Of a stretch of DNA of 64,000 nt, positions 51,494 through 59,821 are shown piece by piece; the first letter of the stretch is position 1; every line of letters begins with the position of its first letter. The notes beneath the pieces were generated by a model. That model saw nothing but the letters and a program-made list of their open reading frames with translations, did no database searches and was not told where the DNA came from. Position numbers and translations under genes: made by a program. Source of the stretch: Acidobacteriota bacterium (GTDB lineage Bacteria; Acidobacteriota; Terriglobia; Terriglobales; Acidobacteriaceae); contig JAJXZT010000006.1 of the NCBI GenBank assembly GCA_021779935.1, forward strand, positions 1 to 64,000. The letters are read 5' to 3'.

Positions 51494-53491
51494 ATGAAGA
51501 AGCTCACGCTCAGCCAGTTCTTTGGACCGGGTGGACTTTTGTCGCGCACGCATCCGGCTTACGAGTTTCGCAAGGGCCAACTTGCGATGGCGCAGGCCGT
51601 GGAACAGGCACTGGAAGAGCGCCGCCACCTGATTGTGGAAGCCGGTACAGGTACCGGTAAAACACTGGCCTACCTGATGCCCGTCATTCGCTCCGGCAAG
51701 CGGGTGATCATTTCTACCGGAACGAAGAATCTGCAGGAGCAACTGTTTTTCAAGGACGTTCCCTTCCTCGAAAAGGCCCTATTCGGAGACAGCACTTCCG
51801 GCGAGCCGAAGCTGCGCGTCTGCTACATGAAGGGCCGGAACAACTACTTGTGTCGCAAGAAGCTCTACGACCTGACGGACGCGCCCGTGCTGAGCGGGTT
51901 GGAGGAGATCAACGAATTCCGCGCCGTCTCCGAGTGGGACAAGATCACGGCCACCGGCGACCGCGCCGAGCTGGCGTCGCTGCCGGAAACAAGCCCCCTG
52001 TGGTTCAAGCTGGACGCGCGGGCGGAGCATTGCATTGGCTCGAAGTGCGCGCAGTTCGAACGCTGCTTCATCACGGAAATGCATCGGCGGGCGACGGAGA
52101 GCGACATCATCATCGTGAACCATCACCTGTTCTTCGCTGACCTGGCGATTAAGCAGGCGACGGAGAGCGCACCGGATGCGGGGATTCTGCCCGAAGCAGG
52201 CACGGTGATCTTCGACGAAGCGCATGAGTTGGAAGACGTCGCCGGAAGCTATTTTGGCATCACGGTGAGCAACCTGCGCTTTGACGAACTGGTGCGCGAC
52301 GTGGATATCACGCTGCGCGAGAAGATGATTTCGGCGCTCGCCGTGCAACAAGCTGCCGGACGTGTGCGCGAGCGTTCGCAATTTTTCTTTGCACTGTTGC
52401 CGCCGGGAGAAGGCAGATTCGCCTTCGAAAATCGCCGCGAATTCCTGGAAGAGAATGGCGACGAATTTATCGGATTACAGAACGTGCTCACGCAACTCGC
52501 ATCGGAGTTGCAGAAACTTCCGAGCAAGCCCGATGATGTGTTCAACCTGCTGCGCCGGACGGATGAACTCAAGGTGCAGTTGAGTTTCATCCTGGAGTCG
52601 AACGACAAGAACACCGTCTTCTGGATCGAGCGGCGCGGAGGCAGATACGCCGAGGGCACTCGTGGACGCGGTCCCGCGCAACAGAATGTCTTTCTACAGG
52701 CGACACCGATTGACGTATCGCAAATTCTTCGGCGGACCTTGTTCGATCAGTTCGAAACCGTTGTGCTGACCTCGGCGACGCTCTCGGTGGGCGGGGGGTT
52801 CAGCTACATCAAGCAGCGGTTGGGCGTGGAGAACGCGCGCGAACTGGTGGTGCCGTCACACTTCGATTACGAATCGCAGGCGATTTTCTACGTACCGCCG
52901 GATCTGCCCGATCCGCGGGAGCCGGGCTACGGGGAGCAGGCTGCGCAGCGAATGCGGCGGTTGCTGGAAATCACGCATGGCCGGGCGTTCTGTCTCTTTA
53001 CCAGTTATGCGCAGATGCAGCAGATGTATGACCGTCTGCTGGGCGTGCTGGACTATCCCATGCTGCTGCAAGGAAGCGCGCCGAAATCCGCGCTGCTGGA
53101 GGAGTTCCGCCTGACGCCGAACGCAGTGCTGTTCGCTACGGCATCGTTCTGGCAGGGAGTGGACGTGCAGGGCGAACAGTTGAGTTGCGTCATCATCGAC
53201 CGGCTGCCCTTCGCCGTACCCAATGATCCCGTGGTGGCGGCGCGTATTCACGCCATCGACGACGCCGGCGGCAACGCGTTCTTCGACTACCAGGTGCCAA
53301 GCGCAGTCATCACGCTGAAACAAGGCTTTGGCCGCTTGATCCGCTCGCTGCATGATCGCGGCCTGCTGGTGCTGATGGATAACCGCATCCTGAAGAAACA
53401 GTACGGACGCGTCTTCGTCAGCAGCCTGCCAAGCTACCGCCGGACAACAGACATCCGGCAGGTGGAAGAGTTTTTTGGGGTGAGCGAGTAG
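51494..53491 (+). CDS. dinG: ATP-dependent DNA helicase, DinG family (XPD-like)
   Basis: 665 residues from ATG 51494, or 676 from the GTG at 51461 that has a TATTAT box eight bases upstream. A superfamily-2 helicase: Walker A VEAGTGTGKT, the Fe-S cluster cysteines LCRKK and EHCIGSKCAQFERCF (four Cys between motifs I and II, as in XPD/DinG), DEAH-type FDEAHELED, LTSATLS, and C-terminal motifs QGVDVQGEQLSCVIIDRLPF and QGFGRLIRS. No exonuclease domain at the N-terminus. DinG unwinds R-loops and G-quadruplexes. The gene is divergent from der. Confidence 0.9.
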   Translation: MKKLTLSQFFGPGGLLSRTHPAYEFRKGQLAMAQAVEQALEERRHLIVEAGTGTGKTLAYLMPVIRSGKRVIISTGTKNLQEQLFFKDVPFLEKALFGDSTSGEPKLRVCYMKGRNNYLCRKKLYDLTDAPVLSGLEEINEFRAVSEWDKITATGDRAELASLPETSPLWFKLDARAEHCIGSKCAQFERCFITEMHRRATESDIIIVNHHLFFADLAIKQATESAPDAGILPEAGTVIFDEAHELEDVAGSYFGITVSNLRFDELVRDVDITLREKMISALAVQQAAGRVRERSQFFFALLPPGEGRFAFENRREFLEENGDEFIGLQNVLTQLASELQKLPSKPDDVFNLLRRTDELKVQLSFILESNDKNTVFWIERRGGRYAEGTRGRGPAQQNVFLQATPIDVSQILRRTLFDQFETVVLTSATLSVGGGFSYIKQRLGVENARELVVPSHFDYESQAIFYVPPDLPDPREPGYGEQAAQRMRRLLEITHGRAFCLFTSYAQMQQMYDRLLGVLDYPMLLQGSAPKSALLEEFRLTPNAVLFATASFWQGVDVQGEQLSCVIIDRLPFAVPNDPVVAARIHAIDDAGGNAFFDYQVPSAVITLKQGFGRLIRSLHDRGLLVLMDNRILKKQYGRVFVSSLPSYRRTTDIRQVEEFFGVSE

Positions 53492-53537
53492 GACTCTCGC
53501 CGATTCGTCCCCAGCCGCACGGGTGGCACTCTCGCGC

Positions 53538-53725
53538 TACAATAGGAATGTCGATTTTGCCTGAGACATGCGCTGTGTCCCCTTGGAGGGAGCCCCGGTG
53601 CATCGTCAGGCGCACATGGAAGCGCTCTTCAAGCGCGATCTGGGCATCCCGGTTCCTGCACGACAAGTGGGCAGCGGTGTGCGTTTTACCCGATCCGGAA
53701 GAATTGCGTCTCCACCAGAGGAAGC
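53538..53725 (+). promoter_or_regulatory. Promoter and 170-nt leader of the queDEC operon
   Basis: TACAAT (53538-53543) is a likely -10. The leader contains GCCTGA (53559-53564) pairing with TCAGGC (53606-53611), enclosing a hairpin GACAT/GTGTC (53565-53579), and then GCGCT-CTTCA-AGCGC (53622-53636). The sequence does not contain the preQ1-I hallmark ending in AAAAACUAA, so it is not assigned to a known riboswitch class. AGAGGAAGC is the ribosome-binding site of queD. Confidence 0.4.
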
Positions 53726-54103
53726 ATGTACGAAGTTACCGTTGAAGATACATTTGCCGCGGGACACTACCTGCGCAATTACAAGGGCAAGTGCGAGAAC
53801 CCGCACGGCCATAACTACCGCGTCCGCGTCACACTGCAAGGCAAGGAACTGGACAAGGCAGGTCTGCTCGTCGACTTCAAGGACCTGAAGGGCGTGATGA
53901 AACACGTGGTCGATTACCTGGACCACAAGATGATGAATGACATTGAGCCCTTTACCGTGTTGAATCCGTCGGCGGAAAACCTGGCGAAGTACTTCTACGA
54001 CCAGACGAACGCGAAGCTGAAGGAGCGCACGGACGGGCGAGTCAGCGTGTCCCGTGTGACCTTGTGGGAGACGGATACATCGATCGCGACGTATTACGAG
54101 TAG
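53726..54103 (+). CDS. queD: 6-carboxy-5,6,7,8-tetrahydropterin synthase
   Basis: 125 residues, the usual QueD size. It converts 7,8-dihydroneopterin triphosphate to 6-carboxytetrahydropterin, the second step of queuosine/archaeosine precursor synthesis. Zinc-binding His are in FAAGHYL and in HGHNY; the catalytic Cys is in GKCENPHGHNYRV. The spacing C-ENP-HGHNY is QueD rather than PtpS. ATG 53726 is preceded by AGAGGAAGC. First gene of the queD-queE-queC operon, with 9 bp and 19 bp gaps. Confidence 0.95.
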   Translation: MYEVTVEDTFAAGHYLRNYKGKCENPHGHNYRVRVTLQGKELDKAGLLVDFKDLKGVMKHVVDYLDHKMMNDIEPFTVLNPSAENLAKYFYDQTNAKLKERTDGRVSVSRVTLWETDTSIATYYE

Positions 54104-54112
54104 CTGCTCCTC

Positions 54113-54793
54113 ATGCAGATCATTGAGATTTACAAGTCGTTGCAGGGAGAGTCTTCGTTCGCGGGATTGCCGTGCGTGTTCGTGCGGCTGGCCGGATGTA
54201 ACTTGCGCTGTGCGTGGTGCGACTCGGAGTACACATTCAAGGGTGGCGAGCAGCGGTCGCAGGAGGAAGTGCTCGCCGAAGTGGCGCGGCTTTCGCCGAA
54301 CGGCGGGCTGGTGGAGATTACGGGCGGAGAGCCAATGCTCCACGAGAAAGAAGTAGTGCCGCTGATGCGTGAGTTGCTCGCTCGCGGCTACTGCGTACTC
54401 CTCGAAACGAGCGGTGAACGGCCGCTCGGCGGCGTCCCACCGCAGGTACACAAGATTGTCGACGTAAAATGCCCGGCGAGCGGCGAGGCCGGGACGTTCC
54501 GGGTAGAAAACCTGGCGACGCTAACTTTAAACGACGAAGTGAAATTCGTGATCTCGGATCGCGGGGATTACGAGTTCGCCCGGGAGTTTACGCGGACGAA
54601 CCACCTGGAGACTCTGACAAACGTGATCTTCTCACCGGCTTTCCGCAAGGACGCGCGCGGCTCGCGCGACGCGGCAAATTGCCTGGTGGACCCGAAGGAC
54701 ATGGCGGAATGGATCGTCGCCGATGGACTGGAAGTGCGCCTGGGATTGCAGATCCACAAGTTTATCTGGGAGCCTCAGGCCAGGGGCGTGTAG
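54113..54793 (+). CDS. queE: 7-carboxy-7-deazaguanine synthase
   Basis: 226 residues. A radical SAM enzyme converting 6-carboxytetrahydropterin to 7-carboxy-7-deazaguanine. Radical-SAM [4Fe-4S] cysteines are in GCNLRCAWCDS, where C-x3-C-x2-C is present exactly, followed by TGGEP (SAM-binding glycine motif) and ETSGERPLGG. Starts 9 bp after queD. Length is in the normal range for QueE. Confidence 0.94.
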   Translation: MQIIEIYKSLQGESSFAGLPCVFVRLAGCNLRCAWCDSEYTFKGGEQRSQEEVLAEVARLSPNGGLVEITGGEPMLHEKEVVPLMRELLARGYCVLLETSGERPLGGVPPQVHKIVDVKCPASGEAGTFRVENLATLTLNDEVKFVISDRGDYEFAREFTRTNHLETLTNVIFSPAFRKDARGSRDAANCLVDPKDMAEWIVADGLEVRLGLQIHKFIWEPQARGV

Positions 54794-54812
54794 CAGGCGC
54801 GGAATTACGAAT

Positions 54813-55556
54813 ATGACAGATCAGCAGCAAATCAAGACGGTAGTGGTGTTGAGCGGCGGGATGGATTCCACCGTGTGCGCGACGCTGGCGGTGCGCGAAC
54901 AGGGCGCGGAGCACGTGGCGGCGCTGCACGTGAGTTACGGGCAGCGGACCGAAGCGCGCGAGCAACGCGCCTTTGGCGAGATCTGCGACCGGTTGGGGAT
55001 CACGCGGCGGTTGACGGTGCGAAACCAGGCCCTGAGCCAGATTGGCGGCTCCGCACTGACGGACGCAAAGCTGGCGGTTCCCGAAGCGGGTCCGGAGATT
55101 GGCGCGGCGGTTCCCATCACGTATGTGCCCTTCCGTAACGCGCATTTTCTGTCGGTGGCGGTGAGCTGGGCGGAGGTAGTTGGCGCGGAAACCATCTATA
55201 TCGGCGCGGTGCAGCAGGACAGTTCGGGGTATCCCGATTGCCGCCCCGAATACTATGAAGCGTTCAACCAGTTGATCAAGGCGGGGACAAAAGAGGGAAC
55301 AATCCAGATCAAGACGCCGCTGATTTCGTTACGAAAGGTGGAAATCGTAAAACTCGGCCTAGAGTTAGCGGCACCCTTCGATTTATCATGGAGTTGCTAC
55401 AGCCGGGAAGACAATGCCTGTGGCGTCTGTGAGAGCTGCGCACTTAGGTTGCGCGCCTTCGAAGACGCCGGCATGATCGATCCCATTCCTTACCTGCCGC
55501 GCGCGGCTGCCCCCACCGAACAATGGACACGGGGAAACCCGGGGACGCACAGGTAA
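54813..55556 (+). CDS. queC: 7-cyano-7-deazaguanine synthase
   Basis: 247 residues from ATG 54813 (MTDQQQIKTVVVLSGGMDST); the longer frame overlaps queE out of frame. QueC converts CDG to preQ0 with ammonia and ATP. PP-loop SGGMDST near residue 14; zinc-binding cysteines in CYSREDNACGVCESC at the C-terminus match the QueC C-x8-C-x2-C-x2-C pattern. Last gene of the queuosine precursor operon; no queF is present here, so preQ0 reduction genes lie elsewhere. Confidence 0.95.
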   Translation: MTDQQQIKTVVVLSGGMDSTVCATLAVREQGAEHVAALHVSYGQRTEAREQRAFGEICDRLGITRRLTVRNQALSQIGGSALTDAKLAVPEAGPEIGAAVPITYVPFRNAHFLSVAVSWAEVVGAETIYIGAVQQDSSGYPDCRPEYYEAFNQLIKAGTKEGTIQIKTPLISLRKVEIVKLGLELAAPFDLSWSCYSREDNACGVCESCALRLRAFEDAGMIDPIPYLPRAAAPTEQWTRGNPGTHR

Positions 55557-55629
55557 GGATAGAGACCGTTTCATTCGCCAGTTGTGGCAGAAGGTTTGAA
55601 GTTCGGGAACGCATCCGCTGGAGGCGGGC

Positions 55630-56703
55630 ATGAAGAAACAACTCGCACTGATTTCTACGATGGCACTGCTGATGTGCATGTTTGCGGTTACGGCCGCAGC
55701 CCAGATGACCGGCACAGTAAAGGGTTCCACAAAAGGTACCGATGGAAACCCGATTGTCGGCGCAACGGTGGAACTGCAAAGCCTGGATACCGGCCGCAAG
55801 GTGACGCTGAAGACCGACAAGAAGGGCACCTACTTCAGTATGGGAATTCAGCCCGGCGCCTACAAGTTCACGCTGATGAGCCCCACCGGACAGACGTTGT
55901 GGTTCTTCAATAACATACAGGTAAAGCTTGGCGGCGAAACGGAAGTAAACTTCGATCTGCCGAAGGAACAGGCTGCGGCAGCGAAGGCATCCGGTATTTC
56001 GGAAGCGCAGCAGAAACAGATTGAGCAGGCCGAAAAGGAAAATCAGAAGATCAAGGGCCTGAATGCACTGCTGATGGAAGCGCAGACCGACCGTCAGGCG
56101 GGCAACTGGGATGGAGCTATTGCCGCGATGGAGAAGGCTACCCAGCAAGATGCCACCAAGGACATCCTGTGGTACAGCCTGGGCGAATCATACCTGGGAG
56201 CGAAGAAATACCCTGAGGCGATTGACGCCTACAAAAAAGCAATCGCACTTGCACCGACCAAGGGTGAGTATCACAACAACCTCGGACAGGCGTATGTGAA
56301 GAGCGGCCAGATCGACAATGCAATTGCGGAATACAACGCAGCCGCCCAGTCCGACCCGACAAACGCCGGGATGTATTACTTCAACCTCGGCGCCGTGCTT
56401 ACCAACATGGGCAAGACGGATGAAGCGGTGCAGGCGTTTGACAAGGCGATTGCCGCCGATCCAAACAAGGCAGACGCGTATTACTGGAAGGGCGTGGACA
56501 TGCTGGGCAAAGCGACGGTCGGCAAGGACGGCAAGATGATCGCTCCTGACGGCACGGCCGAGGCTCTGAATAAGTACCTCGAACTGCAACCCACCGGTCC
56601 CTATGCCGAGGCAGCAAAGCAGTTGCTCGCCAGCTTCGGTGCAGCTATCGAGACCACGTTTGGCAAGGCGAAGCCGGAACCAAAGAAGGGCAAGAAGCGG
56701 TAA
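55630..56703 (+). CDS. Secreted protein with carboxypeptidase-regulatory domain and TPR repeats
   Basis: 357 residues with a signal peptide (MKKQLALISTMALLMCMFAVTAAAQ). The N-terminal region MTGTVKGSTKGTDGNPIVGATVELQS is a carboxypeptidase-regulatory-like beta domain; after a coiled-coil-like AEKENQKIKGLNALLMEAQTDRQAG segment come five or so TPR units (DGAIAAMEKATQQDATKDILWYSLGESYLGAKKYPEAIDAYKKAIALAP, then further units to KADAYYWKGVDMLGKA). The C-terminus is Lys-rich (KPEPKKGKKR). Role unknown, possibly cell-envelope scaffold. Terminator follows. The domain combination links to the Oar-like N-terminal domain at 45391. Confidence 0.8.
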   Translation: MKKQLALISTMALLMCMFAVTAAAQMTGTVKGSTKGTDGNPIVGATVELQSLDTGRKVTLKTDKKGTYFSMGIQPGAYKFTLMSPTGQTLWFFNNIQVKLGGETEVNFDLPKEQAAAAKASGISEAQQKQIEQAEKENQKIKGLNALLMEAQTDRQAGNWDGAIAAMEKATQQDATKDILWYSLGESYLGAKKYPEAIDAYKKAIALAPTKGEYHNNLGQAYVKSGQIDNAIAEYNAAAQSDPTNAGMYYFNLGAVLTNMGKTDEAVQAFDKAIAADPNKADAYYWKGVDMLGKATVGKDGKMIAPDGTAEALNKYLELQPTGPYAEAAKQLLASFGAAIETTFGKAKPEPKKGKKR

Positions 56704-56720
56704 ATTCCGGAAGTTACTAT

Positions 56721-56742
56721 AAGGGCGGCTCCGGCCGCCCTT
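56721..56742 (+). terminator. Terminator of the CarboxypepD_reg-TPR gene
   Basis: AAGGGCGGC, loop TCCG, GCCGCCCTT, then ATTTATTT. It lies about 20 bp after the stop. Confidence 0.75.
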
Positions 56743-56798
56743 ATTTATTTGGATGGAGCGATGGCCAGGAGCAAGATGGTTACAGAGGGAACTTTCGC

Positions 56799-56804
56799 TA
56801 GAAT
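56799..56804 (+). promoter_or_regulatory. -10 box of moeA, leaderless arrangement
   Basis: TAGAAT, seven bases (CGTTGCC) before the ATG at 56812; no Shine-Dalgarno. Confidence 0.5.
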
Positions 56805-56811
56805 CGTTGCC

Positions 56812-58077
56812 ATGCCAGTTACGGGCCAACCCGAGTTGCCGACGTTTGCGACGGTTCGCGTAACGATCGAAAACTACGCCGCGACTTTGCGTCCGACGAG
56901 AACGGAGCGCGTCCCCCTGGAAGATGCGCTGGGACGTGTGCTGGCGGAGAGTATTTCGGCCGACCGCGATCTTCCACCATTTCCGCGATCCACGCGAGAC
57001 GGCTTTGCCGTGCGGACGGACGACCTCCGCAATACATCAATCTCTTTGAAGGTAATAGGCGAATTAAAGGCGGGAGATGACGCCGGAAGGTTTCGTGTCG
57101 GCAATGGCGAGTGTGTTTCCATCATGACAGGCGCGGCAGTGCCCGAAGGCGCGAATGCCGTTGTCATGGTTGAGTACGCGACTGAGTACGCAACCCAGGC
57201 GGGCGGCTTGGTGACTTTCCAACGCGGCGCCGAGCCCGGTGAGAACATTGTGCCGCGCGGTTCCGAGGCGTGTGCCGGACAGGAACTGGTCGCGAAGGGA
57301 GCGCGGATTGGTCATGCGGCAATCGCCGCAGCGGCCTCCGTTGGGCAAGCCGAACTCACGGTCTATTGCCGCCCGACGGTTGCGATTCTGGCGACAGGCG
57401 ACGAACTGGTTCCGATTGACGCCGCGCCCGGTCCCTACCATATTCGGAATTCGAATTCCTTTTCGCTGGCGGCGCAGGTGCGCGCTGCTGGAGGATCACC
57501 CTCGATTTTGCCGACCGCTCCGGACGATCCTGCACGTTTGCGTGAGTTGATCGCCGAGGGATTGCAGAGCGATCTATTGCTGCTTTCGGGCGGCGTCTCG
57601 ATGGGAAAGTACGACATCGTGGAGAGCGTACTGGAAGAATTCGGGGTGCAGTTTCTCTTTACCGGTGCGCTCATCCAGCCGGGAAAGCCAGTCGTGTTTG
57701 GAGAGGCCAGGATGAACGGCGGCCATCGGGCAGGGGTGTTTGGGTTGCCGGGGAATCCGGTCTCAACGATGGTGACCTTTGAACTCTTCGTGCGCCCGGT
57801 ATTGGAATCGCTGGCGGGGCGTCCAGTGCGGTCTCTGCGATTCACGCAGGCGGAATTGGCGGAGGATCTGCGGACCAAGCCGGGGCTCACTCGTTTTCTG
57901 CCCGCAAGGTTAAAGGGGGGAACCGGAGCCGCGCACGTGGAGCGCTTGCAGTGGCAGGGTTCGGGAGATGTTGTGACCGCAGCGCAGGCAAGCTGTTACA
58001 TTGTTGTTCCGCCGGATTGCGAGCTGATTGCAGCGGGGGAAATGGTATCGATTCTGATTCCGGGAGCCGATCTCTAG
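56812..58077 (+). CDS. moeA: Molybdopterin molybdenumtransferase
   Basis: 421 residues from ATG 56812. It inserts molybdate into adenylyl-molybdopterin to give molybdenum cofactor. The MoeA features are PLEDALGRVLAESISADRDLPPFPRSTRDGFAVR at the N-terminus, the central MoCF-binding TGDELVPI, and SGGVSMGKYD (the molybdopterin-binding hallmark) near residue 275, then the C-terminal MoeA_C domain (PARLKGGTGAAH...). The TAGAAT box seven bases before the start suggests a leaderless operon-leading mRNA. moaC overlaps its stop codon. Confidence 0.94.
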   Translation: MPVTGQPELPTFATVRVTIENYAATLRPTRTERVPLEDALGRVLAESISADRDLPPFPRSTRDGFAVRTDDLRNTSISLKVIGELKAGDDAGRFRVGNGECVSIMTGAAVPEGANAVVMVEYATEYATQAGGLVTFQRGAEPGENIVPRGSEACAGQELVAKGARIGHAAIAAAASVGQAELTVYCRPTVAILATGDELVPIDAAPGPYHIRNSNSFSLAAQVRAAGGSPSILPTAPDDPARLRELIAEGLQSDLLLLSGGVSMGKYDIVESVLEEFGVQFLFTGALIQPGKPVVFGEARMNGGHRAGVFGLPGNPVSTMVTFELFVRPVLESLAGRPVRSLRFTQAELAEDLRTKPGLTRFLPARLKGGTGAAHVERLQWQGSGDVVTAAQASCYIVVPPDCELIAAGEMVSILIPGADL

Positions 58078-58577
58078 TGGCGCGCAAACTCTCGCATTAC
58101 GACAAGCAAGGCCGGGCATCGATGGTGGACGTCTCGAGCAAGAAAGAGACGAAACGCACGGCAGAGGCATCAGCGTTCGTGGAGATGAGGCCGGAGGTGC
58201 TGCGGGCACTGCCGGACAATCCCAAGGGCGACCCTTTGGAAGTGGCGCGCATCGCCGGCGTGATGGCCGCCAAGAAGACTTCCGAGCTGATTCCCATGTG
58301 CCATCCAGTGCCCCTCAGTCACGTTGATGTGGCTATACGTGTGTGCGAGAATGGCGTCTCCATACGCACCCGGACCACGACGAAGGCCGTCACTGGCGTG
58401 GAAATGGAAGCGCTGGTGGCCGCGTCGGTGGCTGCGCTGACGGTGTACGACATGTGTAAGGCGCTGGATAAGTCAATCACGGTGCGAGAAGTGGTACTGG
58501 AACGCAAAACGGGCGGAAAGAGCGGCGAGTATCAGCGGAAAAACGCTGAACCAAAGCAACGGATGGGACGGAAATAA
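58077..58577 (+). CDS. moaC: Cyclic pyranopterin monophosphate synthase
   Basis: 166 residues from GTG 58077, which shares its first base with the moeA TAG stop. It converts the MoaA product to cyclic pyranopterin monophosphate (cPMP). Conserved SHYDKQGRASMVDVSSK at the N-terminus, and PMCHPVPLSHVDV (the active-site loop with His) near residue 78; the C-terminal VYDMCKALDKSITV is typical. An upstream in-frame frame of 42 codons is within moeA and rejected. Start overlap implies translational coupling. Confidence 0.93.
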   Translation: MARKLSHYDKQGRASMVDVSSKKETKRTAEASAFVEMRPEVLRALPDNPKGDPLEVARIAGVMAAKKTSELIPMCHPVPLSHVDVAIRVCENGVSIRTRTTTKAVTGVEMEALVAASVAALTVYDMCKALDKSITVREVVLERKTGGKSGEYQRKNAEPKQRMGRK

Positions 58578-58583
58578 TCTCCT

Positions 58584-59336
58584 ATGGCGACCGACATCCA
58601 AGTCCTGCTTGTCGATGACAATCCGACCATCCTGGAAATGCTGCGCCAGGCTCTATCTCCGTTGGCGCACATCTCCACCGCCAAGGATGGCGCGGATGCG
58701 CTGATTCATGCGCTGGAATCCCCACCCGACCTGCTGATCACCGACTACCAGATGCCCAGCATGAACGGCCATCAACTGGTGGAGAAGTTGCACAGCCGCG
58801 TCGTCACCGCCCGTCTGCCGGTCATCGTGATGGCCAGCAAAAGCGACCTCAACGAAAAGCTGGGCACGCTGCGCGATTCGGTGGACGATTTCATCGAGAA
58901 GCCGTTCTTTCTTCGCGAAGCCACGGCACGCGCAAAGCGCATCATCGACAAAGTTGCCCTGGAAAAAATGGCGCGACACGCCGCTGGCGAAAGCCGCGTG
59001 CGAGGGTCGCTGGCACAGATGAACGTCATAGACCTGTTGCAGTCGCTTGAATTGGGACGCAAGACGTGCCGCCTTATCGTGAGCCGCAAGAATGAATCCT
59101 GCGAAATGTTCTTTACGGAAGGCCAGTTGGTTCACGCGGTATTTGGCACAATGAACGGCGACGATGCGGTTTACCATGTGCTGGCCTGGCAGGACGGAAC
59201 CTGGGAGATCGACTTTACCGGCTCTGCGAATGTCCAGACCGTGACCCGCTCCACCCAGGGACTCCTGATGGAGGGACTGCGCTTGCTTGATGAAGCTAAT
59301 CGCGACGCAGGCGACGGAGACCTCAACGATGCATAA
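58584..59336 (+). CDS. Response regulator with DUF4388 (PatA-like) output domain
   Basis: 250 residues. N-terminal CheY-like receiver: VLLVDDNPTILEML, phosphoacceptor Asp in LITDYQMPSMNG (near residue 54), and Lys in IEKPF. C-terminal half RGSLAQMNVIDLLQSLELGRKTCRLIV...FFTEGQLVHAVFGTMNGDDAVYHVLAW is the DUF4388/PATAN-type domain found in Myxococcus and Acidobacteriota; it likely mediates protein interaction. It lies between moaC and moaB, 6 bp after moaC and overlapping moaB by eight bases. No histidine kinase nearby, and no role in cofactor synthesis is known. Confidence 0.85.
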   Translation: MATDIQVLLVDDNPTILEMLRQALSPLAHISTAKDGADALIHALESPPDLLITDYQMPSMNGHQLVEKLHSRVVTARLPVIVMASKSDLNEKLGTLRDSVDDFIEKPFFLREATARAKRIIDKVALEKMARHAAGESRVRGSLAQMNVIDLLQSLELGRKTCRLIVSRKNESCEMFFTEGQLVHAVFGTMNGDDAVYHVLAWQDGTWEIDFTGSANVQTVTRSTQGLLMEGLRLLDEANRDAGDGDLNDA

Positions 59337-59820
59337 GGCCGTGGTCATCACGGTAAGTGACTCGGCCACCCGTGGCGAGCGGGAGGATCTCTCCGGACCA
59401 GCAGTCACCGAGACTCTACGGAAGGCCGGATTCGAAGTGGTCGGACGCGAGACCGTGCCGGACGAAGTCGCATCTATCAAGAAGGTCCTGATCGACGCAT
59501 GCGCAATGGCGCCACTGGTGGTTACGACCGGTGGAACCGGCCTGGCGGCACGTGACGTCACTCCCGAGGCGACTCGGGCGGTTTGCGATCGGCTGGCTGA
59601 AGGCATGGCCGAACACATGCGCTCCGAGGGCATGAAGCGGACACCCTTTGCCGCGCTCAGCCGGGGCGTGTGCGGCGTCCGCGGCAGTTCGCTGATCCTC
59701 AACCTGCCGGGAAGTCCCAAGGGCTCCGTGGAGTCCCTGGAGGTCATGCTGATCCTGCTGCCACATGCGCTGGAGCTATTGGCTGGAAACACCTCACATG
59801 CCTGCCAGCAGGGCTCGTGA
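59329..59820 (+). CDS. moaB: Molybdenum cofactor biosynthesis protein, MogA/MoaB family
   Basis: 163 residues from ATG 59329, whose ATGCATAA overlaps the response-regulator stop. MogA/MoaB proteins adenylylate molybdopterin before MoeA. The conserved motifs are VVITVSDSATRGEREDLSG, VVTTGGTGLAARDVTPEA (the MPT-binding TGGTG), and RGVCGVRGSSLILNLPGSPKGS. Separating MogA from MoaB needs a tree; MogA-type function is likely because MoeA is also present. Next gene starts one base after its stop. Confidence 0.9.
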   Translation: MHKAVVITVSDSATRGEREDLSGPAVTETLRKAGFEVVGRETVPDEVASIKKVLIDACAMAPLVVTTGGTGLAARDVTPEATRAVCDRLAEGMAEHMRSEGMKRTPFAALSRGVCGVRGSSLILNLPGSPKGSVESLEVMLILLPHALELLAGNTSHACQQGS

Positions 59821-59821
59821 G

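Noticed and set aside
51394-51549. 52-codon N-terminal extension of der starting at a GTG
   Set aside because: It overlaps dinG and lacks a ribosome-binding site; TTG 51393 starts just before the GTPase domain and has AGGA upstream.
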